A stretch of 64,000 nucleotides of DNA. Origin: Evernia prunastri (Eukaryota; Ascomycota; Lecanoromycetes; Lecanorales; Parmeliaceae). Both the position numbers and the translations under genes were made by a program. The stretch is from positions 124,001 to 188,000 of the forward strand of contig NKYR01000008.1 of NCBI GenBank assembly GCA_003184365.1, in the 5' to 3' direction. The first letter of the stretch is position 1. Every line of letters begins with the position of its first letter. Under the pieces are notes generated by a model that saw nothing but the letters and a program-made list of their open reading frames with translations, was not told the origin of the DNA and did not search any database. Below, piece by piece: positions 47,495-58,678 of this stretch.

Positions 47495-47985
47495 ATGGTA
47501 TGTCTGGTTGACCCTCACCCCCGCCCCACCCCCCCAAATAAACCGAATTGACACGACCCAGGTCTTCATCCTCGGCATCAACTTCCCCGAACAACGCCTA
47601 GTCCTCGTACCTCCCCCACCCCCTCCTCCTCCTCCCCTTCCTCCAACCCCTCTAACACTGACCACACCCCCAGAAATCCCTCCAACATTTCTACGGCGTC
47701 GGGCCCCAAGTGTCCCGGCGCCTGCTCGCCCGCCTCCACATCCACCCCACCGCGCGCCTGAGCTCCCTCAACCCCCAGACCGTGCTCGACATCACGGCCG
47801 AGCTCTCGGGCATGAAGATCGAAAACGACCTCAGGCGGGAACTGCGGGAGAACATCACGCGGCTGCGGGATATGGGGACGTACAGGGGGAGGAGGCACGC
47901 GATGGGGATGCCGGTGAGGGGCCAGAGGACGAGGACGCAGACGACGACGGCGGGGAAGTTCAATAGGGTTGAGCGGTTGGGTTAG
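47495..47985 (+). CDS. SWS2: Mitochondrial small-subunit ribosomal protein uS13m
   Basis: Three exons encode 119 aa. The first coding exon is just ATG (47495-47497), directly followed by the donor GTATGT. Exon 2 (47562-47606) gives VFILGINFPEQRLVL. Exon 3 (47674-47985) gives KSLQHFYGVG, IHPTARLSSLNPQTVLDITAEL and the strongly conserved LRDMGTYRGRRHAMGMPVRGQ followed by RTQT, the uS13 signature that contacts tRNA and the subunit bridge. Length fits fungal Sws2. The second intron is very C-rich. Because the exons are tiny, naive frame reading shows only the last 91 codons. Confidence 0.88.
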
Positions 47986-48156
47986 GGGGGGGGGAGGGGG
48001 TTCAGGGGAGGTAAATGGTTAGAAGCATAGCCTTGGCGTTGTTGCATTGGGTGAACTTTCATGTTGATAACAGAGCATACCATTGAAGTAAAAGCATTGA
48101 AAGGCAAAGTGGGACGTATTGGCATTGGGTATCTATTCTCTCCGAAAAAGCTTCCT

Positions 48157-49683
48157 CTACGCTCCTTTCTCCGCTACCATTCCTTTTCCTCTGTTCACCT
48201 GAACCCTCTTATCCTCCCCTCCGCTCACAATTCCCACACCCGTATCCCAAACGACACCAAAAACCTTCACACCCTCTCCACCCACCTTCTTTCCCTCTCC
48301 CTTCGATCCCTCCCTCTCAATAACATACAAGCTTTCACCCACCCTACCATCCTTCTCGCTCCTCGAACTCCTGACGTCCCACACTCTACAAGTCCCATCG
48401 TGACTCCCACTCACAAGCCCGTAATTACTTTCCGGATCTGCCGCAAGGCTAACCACCGCGTTAGTGTGGCCGCGCAAGGTCATAGCTGAGACGGTAGTCG
48501 CGGATGCGCGGGGATCAATCAGAGTGATATGGCGTGCCGACGTGCCAGCTGCGAGGAGGTTAAGAGAGGGAAGAGCGGTGAGCGACAGGAGAGAATGCGA
48601 AGTCGAGCGCGTATCCACACATGTCGAGGTAGGAAGGTCCCAGGTTTTGAGGGCATGGTCCCAGGACGTGGAGTAGGCTACTGTGTGGTCATTTGGAGCG
48701 AAGATATTATCGGACACGGGTGCGGTATGTGATTTGAGAAGAGAAAGGGGGCCTCGTTGGGGGGTAGATGTTGAGGGGCCCGTTTTCCTGCGCTTGAAAT
48801 TTCGAGACGTAGCTGAAGGAAGAAGAGATGTGGGAGCTGCAGGTGCGTCGGATTTCTTAGTTGACCAAAGACCAAGGGAGTGGTCTGCGGAGGCAGAGAG
48901 GATGCGGGACGAGGGCTGATGAACGGCAAGAGAGTCGATGCTGCCCTTGTGACCGTAAAGCTCGAGCTGAGGGGACAAGGACGCGGTAAATCCTTCAGGG
49001 TCCTCAGAGTATTTCCATAAACGTATTGTGCGGTCTAGACCGGCAGAAGCGACGTGGGAGGGCGAGAGATATTTCGCTGCCTTGATCGAAGACGTGTGTC
49101 CTCCGCTGCCTGCTGATGGAGATGTTGCCAGCACTTCAGATAACATGCTCCATATTCTCAAAAGACCGTCGTAGCTGCCAGATAACATTCTTTCCTGCCC
49201 AAGCATGCTTGATCCTGCGCTGCCTGCCCATTTTGCTGCTGGAGAGGTCTCCGAGAGCACGTCCACAGAGCTGACCCAGTCGTCGTGCTCAAACGAGGAA
49301 AGATAGAGCGGCGGTATAATTGCACGTACATATTCCACAGCAAGAGTGGTTTCGGCAGAGATACCATTCGCTGTAAGGTACTCGTCTAAAGACGTTCGAA
49401 GAAACGTTCCATTGATGAGAAACTCAAATGGGATGGGCTTCTCGGACCGCAAGAGGGTATTAACGAGCGTGGAAAGGGCATATCGCCGGAGACCTAGTGA
49501 CGTTGTTAGCAGGAATAGAATCAATGGCTCTACTATCACATTACTAGTATCGACCAGTATTGGGCCGGGATTCTCTGGCAGTGAGATGTCGGGATGGCGG
49601 GTTGATAGCTGCACTCTGACCTGCGAAGGTGGATCAAAGACAGCAGTGCCACTGGCAGTTGCTGGTATTGTCTCTGTTGCCAT
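48157..49683 (-). CDS. YTM1: Ribosome biogenesis WD-repeat protein Ytm1
   Basis: Two exons on the minus strand (49683-49545 and 49493-48157) encode about 491 aa. The 51-nt intron is a multiple of three without a stop, so the frame runs through it. Its GTAATG donor, GCTAAC branch and CACTAG end, and the join VDTS-LRRYALSTLVN, argue it is spliced. The N-terminal NLE domain (VRVQLSTRHPDISLPENPG, INGTFLRTSLDEYL) binds the Rea1/Mdn1 MIDAS domain. WD repeats follow (SGSYDGLLRIW, SAGLDRTIRLW, SASADHSLGLW, SGSHDGTCRVWDVRSS). Ytm1 works with Erb1 and Nop7 in 60S maturation in the nucleolus. The start is at MATETIPAT; the upstream extension to 49797 lacks family features. Confidence 0.93.
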   Translation of the reverse strand: MATETIPATASGTAVFDPPSQVRVQLSTRHPDISLPENPGPILVDTSNVIVEPLILFLLTTSLGLRRYALSTLVNTLLRSEKPIPFEFLINGTFLRTSLDEYLTANGISAETTLAVEYVRAIIPPLYLSSFEHDDWVSSVDVLSETSPAAKWAGSAGSSMLGQERMLSGSYDGLLRIWSMLSEVLATSPSAGSGGHTSSIKAAKYLSPSHVASAGLDRTIRLWKYSEDPEGFTASLSPQLELYGHKGSIDSLAVHQPSSRILSASADHSLGLWSTKKSDAPAAPTSLLPSATSRNFKRRKTGPSTSTPQRGPLSLLKSHTAPVSDNIFAPNDHTVAYSTSWDHALKTWDLPTSTCVDTRSTSHSLLSLTALPSLNLLAAGTSARHITLIDPRASATTVSAMTLRGHTNAVVSLAADPESNYGLVSGSHDGTCRVWDVRSSRSEKDGRVGESLYVIEREGSKGEGKKVGGEGVKVFGVVWDTGVGIVSGGEDKRVQVNRGKGMVAEKGA

Positions 49684-49972
49684 AACGCTCGCAGCTCGGA
49701 CCGGTTTGAATTTACATTGCGTCAAAGAGAATTTCGGTGCCGAGGGTGCGACAAAAAGCGCTATCCCCGGGTTTTTAATTATCTCCGTCGTTCTCAACGT
49801 ACACGAAAACGACCGTTCAAGGATGCCGCATTAGAAAATTCCTGATTGGGTATGCAAGAAGGATATTATCATGATTTGGTATCTCGCAACGCTATGCTTC
49901 GCTATGCAGTCAAAACCCTCAATGTCCCCGCAACAGGTAATCATTCCCAGACCAGCCCGGCTCTCGCAAAAG

Positions 49973-52352
49973 TTACTCGTCACAGTAGCCCGGAGGCTTG
50001 CTACTCGATCCATTGGCCCAACTCATGACCGTCAGTACGGTGGTGTATACCATTACCACGCACCCAAGCACACACACAGTGACATCAGCTATTCGCTGCT
50101 TTTTCGAGGTTGCAACAGCTTTGAAATGGAGCAGAGCCTGAGATGACATTAGAATTTATGAGACTCACGCAGGGTATTTAACGTACGGGATACACGTAGA
50201 CCAGGGGCACGCAGGCGAAGCTGCCAACGAGAGCAACAAATTTGTCCAGATCGCCCGCTCCAGCCCAGGCGATGAGTGCACAAACTACAACAAGGAAAAA
50301 ACGAAAGACATTCTTCTTCCACTTAATGTAGGGGTTGTGTTTCCCGCTGCGCGAGAAAAGCCCGGTCTCCATGATCCGTATAGCTGGAAACAATTGAAGC
50401 GGTGTAGACAGGAGGATAGCCAATGAGTAGAGGAGTTGTACTGCATTGACAAATTTGCTATCCTGAGGTAGGTTCAAAAGTACAACGGTTTTTGTGGCCG
50501 ATCCGAATGCTGCATAAGACAGGGTACCCATGGAGACAAAGAGAACCGTGATGAAAATCATGACACCTGCGAGGACCGAGGGAAATTTGGAAGGATCTTT
50601 CATGGATTCTTGGATCGGTATGATTAGACCGACTCCCTCGAAAGTAAAGATTGCCGTGCCAATGAATAGCGTCCAATCTCGAGAATTCAAGTCGGTGATG
50701 TCAGCTATGCCATTGTTCGCCATCGTGTAAATGTCGAAGTACCCGAGATACATAAGGCCAAGGAAGATGAAGGCATCCGCAATGATGGCAGTCAAGCTGA
50801 GCTTGCTAATATCTCTAATTAGAGACAGCGGAAGAAAGATGACGAGCTGCATGAGAACCATGAATTTGATGTCGATCCAAGTCCGACACTTCGACACAGC
50901 TAGGACGAACGCTTGCATGCTCTCGGCGGTGAAGACAATGTAGGCAGATACAAAGCCGATCTGGCTGAGGGCAACTGATGTTAGAATCAAGGCACGCATC
51001 CACTTCCCATAGAGTATACCACCCATGTCACCAAAGGAGCCCTCGACCTTGAGCCTAGTGTTGACAAGGAGGATGAAGCAGTAGTAGCTTAAAGGTGCAA
51101 CCACAAGCAGGAGCACATTGCTGAACATCATTCCTCCATTCAGATATGCCTTGGGAAGGAATAGAACTCCGGTTCCAATAAAAGACTTTAGTAGGAGAAG
51201 GGCTGCACCGGAGGGAGAATTCTCGCTCTTTGGACCTCGTTCTTTAGTCTTGCGCCTTCGTATCCCAGGAGTACCAGGCGTTAAAAGTGGACTTCCTTCC
51301 CCGCGCTCGTCCTCTCTTTCGTCATCTTCTGTTTCATCGACATGTGGTTCATAATTGAAGTATTCGTCCTCATCGTCTTCTTTGAGCTCCTCTCCCGCAA
51401 AGTGACCGTAGATGGTAAGAAATTCATAGAAGCTCTTGGTGATGACCTTCATCGGCTGCCCGGTCGTTGGAACGGTCTCCTGGGATCCTAGGCCATTTGG
51501 TCCTAGCCTCTGTCCTGAAGATTGGTCGGGGGCTTGTCGTCTTAAGTAGTCCCTTCGAAAGCCACCAGGCTGCTGTATGGCACTAGCATCGAATCCATCC
51601 TCTTCAGGATCGAGACGGGAAATATGCCAGCTCTTGCTACGTTTTCCGCGGCCAGGTGCCCCAGCATGTTCAGCCCATCGATAGATCGGACGAGTCATGT
51701 CTCCTCCTTGAAGACGCAGACTGGAAAATTCGTCGTCACCAATACCCGTTTCAGTGTTTTCCCCGTTGCCAGTTGCAACGTTGGCTGACGATGCCCTATG
51801 GCTGAGGGTAGAAGAGCCCCCGCCGTTGTCGTTAGTACCGTCCAGATTCGGCGGCTGCACAAGATGTCGCTTTACCACCTCCGGGTCCTCATTTGGCGCG
51901 CCTGATACGCGCCTTGGGCCACCCTGCCCTGACCGGCTTTCAAAGGAGCCGTACGTTGTCTGAAGCCCGCTCCCTTGCAATGCAGCACCCGCAGTACCAG
52001 GGGAAAGAGGTCGTAACGGGGGTGTTCCAAACCTGGGTGGACTTCTCCCAAACGAGCCCTGCAACGCGGCAGCAAGGGCAGACTGACCTGGCCCTGGTAT
52101 CGATTGAGATGCTCCAGTACCGGCAAGAGGTGTATGGCTCTCGCTGTTCAATTGGCTTTGAGCAGGGACTTGACGGATGGGTGGAGAGCCCTGAGCGCCG
52201 AGGGAGGCAATCGGAGATGCTAGCCTGGCAATTGAGGTGGCTCGAGGAGTGGAGTCCGCTGGGGGAGATCGACCTCGCGAGGCGCCAGGGGAGGATGAAT
52301 TTGGTACAGGCCGGGGCCGTGAAGGAGACGATGTGTTCCTTTGGCCGGACAT
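49973..52352 (-). CDS. Vacuolar amino-acid transporter, Avt3-like (AAAP family)
   Basis: Two exons on the minus strand (52352-50187 and 50137-49973) encode about 776 aa. The 49-nt intron (donor GTACGT, acceptor TCTCAG) must be removed to reach the conserved end; the join reads VYVYP-ALLHFKAVA. The N-terminal 380 residues are Ser/Pro-rich and cytosolic-looking, with an acidic patch. About eleven membrane segments follow, beginning at LLLLKSFIGTGVLFLPKAYLNGG, truncated here to the core KSFIGTGVLFLPKA. Later ones include SQIGFVSAYIVFTAES and FTFEGVGLIIPIQESM. These signatures match Avt3/Avt4-type exporters of neutral amino acids from the vacuole. Substrate is inferred from family. The final helix ends in CVVMVYTTVLTVMSW. 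Confidence 0.9.
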
Positions 52353-54205
52353 TGAGCCAAAATATAAGACGTTACCGGGGCATAGCCTGATGAATTCTCC
52401 AGATATAGAGCGGGGCTTTCATCCGAGTATGATATTGTGAGTCTTGACGATGAAGGTCGGTCTTTATTCGAGCTGAAAGGTTCCCTGGCGCAGAGTAGTG
52501 GATCACGCGGGCACCGTCAATGTGCGTGACTTGGTCGGGCGACGAAAGCGTGGGGTATGATGGTTGTGCTCAGATGCCCGCAACCACGTCCAAGGCGAGA
52601 TATTGTTGTAGTGATAGAACTTGATACTGTTGTGTTTGATGAGTGTTATGCGATCAGAATTGATGTGTAGAAAATCGACGGTCAACAAAAAACAAAACGG
52701 CTCTGACGTGGGATGATCGCTGCGCTGACTGTGAACCGTGGGGGCCATGGTACCCATCCCTCCTTCCGCACTTAAATCAATCAATTCTAGCCAACGTCCT
52801 CAGTCTTATAATGCTTTTCGGCGTCCTCAGTACCAATCTCAGATTTACTTTGACGCAAACATGGGCACCAATGACAATTGAAGATTTAGCGAAGACTTAT
52901 CCGGTGATCTGCTCTTTGCGATAGTTAAGAATCTGCAGATTAAGCCTGTACTTCAACAGTCACTGCAAGATCCTGCGGTCGAATAAAAAGAATCAAATAC
53001 TACCTTAGTGATGACACAGCATTATTTTTCTTTCTGTCAATGCCCGGGACGAATTCTCTGGACACATGATGCTACTCTGCTATGCCAATGACCGCCGCTC
53101 ATATGTGTTATATAAGCCTAATCAGTCTCCAAGCCAGTACGTTCATATCATGGCGAGAAAGGCGATGGCCTTGCGCCCTGGGAAACGATCTCCAACGCTC
53201 CAATTACACCGCTCCAAGCCACTCCATCGGTTCATCCTTTTGTCCTGCTACGGCCTTCCCTCTCCCGAAAGCACATCACTCAGCTTCCACTATCTCTCCT
53301 TTCCCGCTCAGCATATTGTACTGAATGAGCTGATATAACAGAAGGCAAAGAACAGCCTTGCTTCTTACAACTTTTCCGAGCTCCAAAGGGCGCAGATGCC
53401 AGAAGATAGAGAAAGATGTGCACGATTTCGAGGTACCGTGACCGGAGCTTTCGCCAGTGCTGCCGGTATATAGTCCTTGCTTGGCAACAACGATGAAGTC
53501 GTGGATCGTGGTCCCTTGATTTGGGTATCGTTTAGACCTGAACTTCAGATGGAACTCGCGCAATGCTCCGTGGTGGCCGTATCTACGACGGCCAGGGAGA
53601 TCTTCGGCCGTCATTATAGGCAAGTGACCTCGCGTACATGCATGCAGGAAGCTGTCGACGTTCTAAAGCGGAAACATCCTAATCTTTTATGTCCAATGAT
53701 TCAATTGCGCTGCTAGCCCTGCATGGTGCAGTGTTGCAAGACATTCAGCCCTCGAGCCTAGATTTTGGTGCTGTTGCGAGACCCTGGAGATTGGGCCCCT
53801 CATTGCGCTCTATCAATGAACTCACAAAGGATCCGTCGGACTTTTCCAGTTATAAGAAAGCCCCTCCATTGACGAGGGTATTGGAACAGCTGCACCCTTG
53901 TGACTGTTCCAGCTATCGAAGCAGAAACAGAACAACATTCTTCTTTGGCTTAAGATTTTGTTGGCTGGGTTTATCCCAACCGCTTTCACTCTTCCTACTT
54001 GACCAGACGGTCACGCTTGGATACAAGGCCGCTGAGAGCCAATGCACATTGACCATACGGCTCACTCGGTCGGCAAAGACGGCTTACAATAAGGCTAAGA
54101 CTTTCTGGCAGCCAACAGTAAATAGTTTTCTTTCATTTCAGTGCTCCTAGCTTCTACCACGAGCACTCGTAAGATTAAAGCTCGCAACGGCCTTGACTTG
54201 CCAGT
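52353..54205. other. Intergenic region between divergent genes
   Basis: Open frames at 53276-53623 and 53689-54150 lack domains and look random. It should contain the transporter promoter and that of the plus-strand secreted protein. Confidence 0.5.
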
Positions 54206-55478
54206 ATGTTGCTCGTTGTTGCACTTCTATTTGGAACGAGCCTGGCTCAACGCCCGAGCAATGCATCAACGTGCGACTATTACGCTCAGAGCCTTTACGG
54301 TGCGAACAACAGTCAGACTCAATACCAGCTCGTGCAACATATCGTTGCGCTCGCGTTCGGTGGAGCGCCGTCGAGCAACACCAACATCTCATCCGGTATT
54401 ACAGGAATCTTTAATCCTGGCATCTTCCAAGATCTAAGCGTAGATCTTGCTCCCTGGTTCAACGGTGTAATCGATTCCACCAATCTCAACGATCAGGCAG
54501 TGGGCATTAATTGGCTAGACGACGGAGGACTTGGCCCGTTACACAGCTACCTCAACGGTTCAACTTCCAATGTCGTGCTGACAGACACAACCAATCAGTA
54601 GTATGCTATGTCTTTTGCTTGCATCTACCTATGCATGCTAACAATTATTTAGTCGCCTTTTTGCCCATTTCTTTCAGGCTTTCAGTCACATTTTCGGCTG
54701 CTCAGATCCTCCACAGCCGCCTCTCTCCAGCAGTGGCAGTAGTAGTCCGCTTAGTCTCGCGTACGTCCACAAGTACATGAATCTCAACTACACCGACCTC
54801 GGCCACTTCATCAATCAGCTAAGCATGGCTGCTGCAAACTACGGCTTTTCAGACCAAGATAGTCAGACACTAAGTACGGACCTGAATGGCATGTACAATG
54901 TCCGCTGTGCCCCACCTGTTACGGAAAATGTAGCTCAAGGGCCCCAACTACTCTCGTTGTGTCAAGCTGATACGTGCCCGTTGGCGGTGCCAAACGCGAA
55001 TTGTGCTGCTTATGTCAATCTTACGGCCAACGGCATTGCCGCCGGTGTCTCATCTTCGCAGGATTCTTCTACAGCTACGCCCACCCCCTTTATTCCTACC
55101 ACTATATCCTCCACATTCCCTCCAACATCCTCAGCAAGCACAGAGACAACATCTACGGCTGGCGAAACATCTACGACCGCATCTAACTCGACACTAAGCC
55201 CAGGCGCCATCGCAGGTATTGCTATCGGCGGCGCCGCGGTGCTTCTTGCCGCTGTTGTAGCACTAGTACTGTTGCTCAGAAGGCGCAGACCGGTGCAACA
55301 GATGTCATATCCCACAACGCCCATGTCCCTTGCGTCTCCGCCCGGAGAGCAGAAGTTTCCGTCCTTCACTTCTCCGCCGATGGACCAACATTCTGCTTCG
55401 TTCGCTTCGGGGACGCTGAGTCCGACCATTGCTGAGATGGATAGCACACACGAGGGACGTGGTGGAGGCTGGCGTTGA
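54206..55478 (+). CDS. Secreted or plasma-membrane-anchored fungal protein of unknown function
   Basis: Two exons (54206-54600 and 54653-55478) encode about 406 aa. The intron is 52 nt with a GCTAAC branch; the join reads TNQ-YRLFAHFFQAF. A signal peptide (MLLVVALLFGTSLAQ) precedes an ectodomain of about 230 residues (STCDYYAQSLYG, VGINWLDDGGLGPLHSYLNG, FGCSDPP, HKYMNLNYTDLGHFINQL, YNVRCAPP). A Ser/Thr-rich stalk, one transmembrane helix (AIAGIAIGGAAVLLAAVVALVL begins at about residue 315, here cut short to GGAAVLLAAVVALVLLL) and a cytoplasmic tail of about 70 residues follow. The ectodomain looks like one conserved in filamentous fungi, but I know no biochemical role for it. The layout parallels the gene at 32161, although the ectodomains differ. 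Confidence 0.75.
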
Positions 55479-57276
55479 CATAGGGTCTGATTTTGTTGAT
55501 ATGGTTCCAGGAGGTCGTGAATAAGGGTCATTTCCATCAGGCTATCAAATCTGCTTGAGATTATCAACGCTGTAGATTTCCTTTGTTAAGTCTTTGCTAG
55601 GGTCGAAGTATGCCATCTTTCGAATATTATTGGGTACAGTCAAGCAGTGTATGTAATTGGGTTAGCAGATTACCAGTCATATAAGCCTCAACAATCGCCA
55701 TCCGGTCAGATACTGACATCGAAGAAGTCGATCGACCATCCTTTGTCCGCTCTATGGCGGACCTTCATTACAGTCTTGCGAAGCCCAGCAGGCCTTTTTC
55801 ACTAACCTCATCTCAACTATGCTAAGGGATGTCATTGATGCTCCAAAGGGCACGAAAACGTCTATTCAACGGTAACTTCGCTGGAATGGATGGTCCACTT
55901 CTACAATCTCCCAGTTTTACGAGCAAAGCAGACTTACGCTTGCCGGCCGATTTGGATATCTGCGGTAGCTTCATAGCAAGTGCCCTGAGCCCCATCTGTG
56001 TTCTATGTTTGCATTGCTCGACATACCGCGTCTGCATCGCGCGGCATTCCTCCGTTCGAAGTACCACCGTCACCTTCGCTGTTATATCCGAGTGTCAGGG
56101 TTCAATTTTTCTGTCCGCATCGAGGCTAAGCTGCCAGTCATCAGCGACCACATTGGTTGGGTATCTAGGCCACTGCTGTCGATGACATGGTAACCTTCGC
56201 AACGTGCCATTGGCAGGGTTTGCGTTATCAAGTTCCCAAACATTGTGCGACAAGGCAGTGCATGGAAAGGTCTGGTAACACTTGGTTTCGAATCCGTCTT
56301 CCGAGGTCGATGGCACCAAATGGGACAAGGCTAAACACCGCGGCTGACAATGAAAATCTTTGACGAATCCTGGCCTTTTCCCTTCGTTTCAAATACGGTC
56401 TTACGGGGTCATACCCTCCGAAGCGCTGGAGATTCGAGCTCGCCATCGGCCCGTACGTTTCGACCCCTCCAGTCATGTTCCCCAACCAATGCTATCGAGC
56501 ACTGCGACCATGGAAATTAATGGTGGGCCCATGCCACATGGCGAATGCTTGATAGATCTTGTGACTTCTCCTTCAACTCAGAAATGGACGTAAAGATCAA
56601 AACCCCCAATCGCTGACAATCCCTGCTTTTTTTCCTTCGGTATGCTTCATGTCTTCCAGCCACATTCCCAACCTATGATTTCGAGCCTTGCAACCACCGA
56701 AACGGTGGGGTAGAGTCACACCACACCGTCGACGAATGACAAATCTTACTCTTTTGCCTGCACTTCAGACGCGACCGTAAGAATCAAAACCTCCTGCGGC
56801 TGGCAATACCTGCTTTTCTTCGTTGAGCATGTTTCGACATCTTCAGTCTCTCTTCCAGCGCTGCGCTTTCTCAAGTCCCAAGGCTGTGCAATGATGGGTA
56901 TAAGAAGGAGGGATTCTTCCTGTTCTCTTCACTTTCCTTTCATATCCATCAGCAAGCACAGACCGAGAGCAGGACCCTACAGACACTTTCATACACACAA
57001 GCATATCCACACACACAAGTACTCTCACACGCGATCATCCAATACACATCAGCATCTCCACAGCGCACAAATCTGCTCTTTCCTTTTGTATCCATCAGCA
57101 AGCACAGACAGGCAGCAACAACACCTGTATTCCTATCCACAAACATCATCTTTCACACACACGAGTACTCTCACACACGATCATCCAATACTCTTCAGCA
57201 TCCACACAGCGCACAAATCTCCTCGCAAGCAAATCATCCATCGCCATCAGTATCAAGCCACTATCCGTCAGCCACG
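55479..57276. other. Intergenic region
   Basis: No supported gene; the frames at 55822-56593 are short and domain-free. The right part contains a tandem duplication and probably the leader of the next gene. Confidence 0.5.
56933..57220. repeat. 146-bp tandem duplication, CA-rich
   Basis: Two units, 56933-57078 and 57079-57220, share TATCCATCAGCAAGCACAGA, a CA-rich middle with GTACTCTCACAC and CAGCGCACAAATCT, all at a constant 146-nt spacing. The copies have diverged at many positions, so the duplication is not recent. It ends about 55 nt before the next start codon. Confidence 0.85.
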
Positions 57277-57684
57277 ATGGCCTCTACTGGAGCCGGATCT
57301 AGCGACAATGCTGCCAGTCCTCAGCCTGATCTTTCGGACATCCGTGGTGACCAGAGAGTCATTGTATGCTATTGCACGGCGGGAGCGACAGTGCCTCGAG
57401 GCGAGAAGAGATTCACTCAGTTTACGAAACACCCTCATAATCGAGGCGATCTACCTTTGCCGGATGGGGGGAATAGCTTCGAAAAGGAGTTGAGAACAAA
57501 TGAACGTGAAATTCCTAATGGCAGTACTGTTCGCGCGGTCTTTACAAAACCTGTGACAAGCCCAGACGCAACGCCATATACGATGATCGACTGTATAATG
57601 TTCGATCCAGCGATAGAAATAAGAAATACACTCTTGGATGCTGCCAATGATGCGGGTCATCAACTCTCATTCGGACGCTATTAG
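57277..57684 (+). CDS. Small hypothetical protein
   Basis: A single open frame of 135 aa with no intron needed. Balanced composition, a polar N terminus (ASTGAGSSDNAAS), and no signal peptide or membrane segment. I recognise no domain. Segments such as RVIVCYCTAG and PYTMIDCIMFDPA look like globular-core strands. It is preceded by a CA-rich tandem duplication that may be its leader. It could be lineage-specific or spurious; transcript data would decide. Confidence 0.4.
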   Translation: MASTGAGSSDNAASPQPDLSDIRGDQRVIVCYCTAGATVPRGEKRFTQFTKHPHNRGDLPLPDGGNSFEKELRTNEREIPNGSTVRAVFTKPVTSPDATPYTMIDCIMFDPAIEIRNTLLDAANDAGHQLSFGRY

Positions 57685-58678
57685 CGTCATGACCTATCGG
57701 ACAACGTTAGAATGTTCCGATTCTCTGCCTCTTGTTTTGACGTTTGGAAGGAAATCATGCGTTGCTATTGTTGTATCCTTGCGGACTTTGTTTTGGCGTT
57801 TCAAAGGAAATCATGCGTTGCTACTGTGGTATTCTTGCGGACTTTGTTTCACCCCCTGATGTTCTGACACCCCTCTCTTAATGATTAGAACACTAGACAC
57901 AGCACCTAATTCCAAATGAAAATACTCGTAACCAATAAGAGGGTCCCTCCATCCATCTTTCTTTGACGGAAGCATTGCAATGGTCCGTGAATGGATGTCT
58001 GCCCATGACATTAAAGGAAAAATAGATGCCCCTCTTTTGCCACTAGAATGCCATCATGTACACGGGTAATCATTCTCCAGCTGCCCAGTCATGCATTCAC
58101 CCGTGAAAACACGTAATAATACTTGGAATACCGAGGCACAAGATTCTTCCTCGGCCTAACATTGGGCGAGGTTTGCAAGCTCGAGGGACTCTGGCCGGTC
58201 AGATAGCTGGGCTTGCCCGAAGACAATCCTTGAGCAGAAGGACGGACCCCTGCCGATCTTTTGAGATTGAGCCATCGCTGAACAATGTAAGCATCATATG
58301 TACGAGCATGCCACACTCTCTTCGTGCCCTGATCGTAAACAAAGGGTGGATCACTTGGGACAAGCACGAGTACCAATGATGAATTTGTATACATAAGCTT
58401 ATGAAGTTTGAGCGAGATGAAGTGTTAAGTCCGGAGGCATCCCCGGGATGCGGCACTAACCGGCGGAAGCTTGACAGGCGAGATACAGGGGCAAAGTCAA
58501 AGAATCCTCCTCTTGGTGACGTAGTGGATGAATGTCTGTTGAAACAGAAAACTTTAATGCCTCAATTTGACAACATTATCTATCACACCGCGTACCCAAA
58601 TCCCGACGAGCTCCTTGAGAATTGAAAGAACCTCTTATCGTCTTAACGTCCTATCTATCATCCTCCCAAGAACACATC
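57685..58678. other. Intergenic region with a tandem repeat
   Basis: No supported gene. It starts with the 56-bp tandem repeat and then short frames on both strands without domains. Confidence 0.5.
57735..57846. repeat. 56-bp tandem repeat, two units
   Basis: 57735-57790 and 57791-57846 match at most positions. Both contain AGGAAATCATGCGTTGCTA and end CTTGCGGACTTTG. The array begins about 50 nt after the stop codon of the preceding small gene. Confidence 0.9.

Noticed and set aside
53276..54150. Frames between the transporter and the secreted-protein gene
   Set aside because: Short, domain-free and on both strands; treated as intergenic.
56270..56320. tRNA-like B-box sequence (GGTTTCGAATCC)
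   Set aside because: The flanking bases cannot form a T-arm or acceptor stem, and no A-box lies at the right distance.
56933..57220. CRISPR-like or satellite array
   Set aside because: Only two long diverged units without regular spacers; a simple tandem duplication in a eukaryotic genome.
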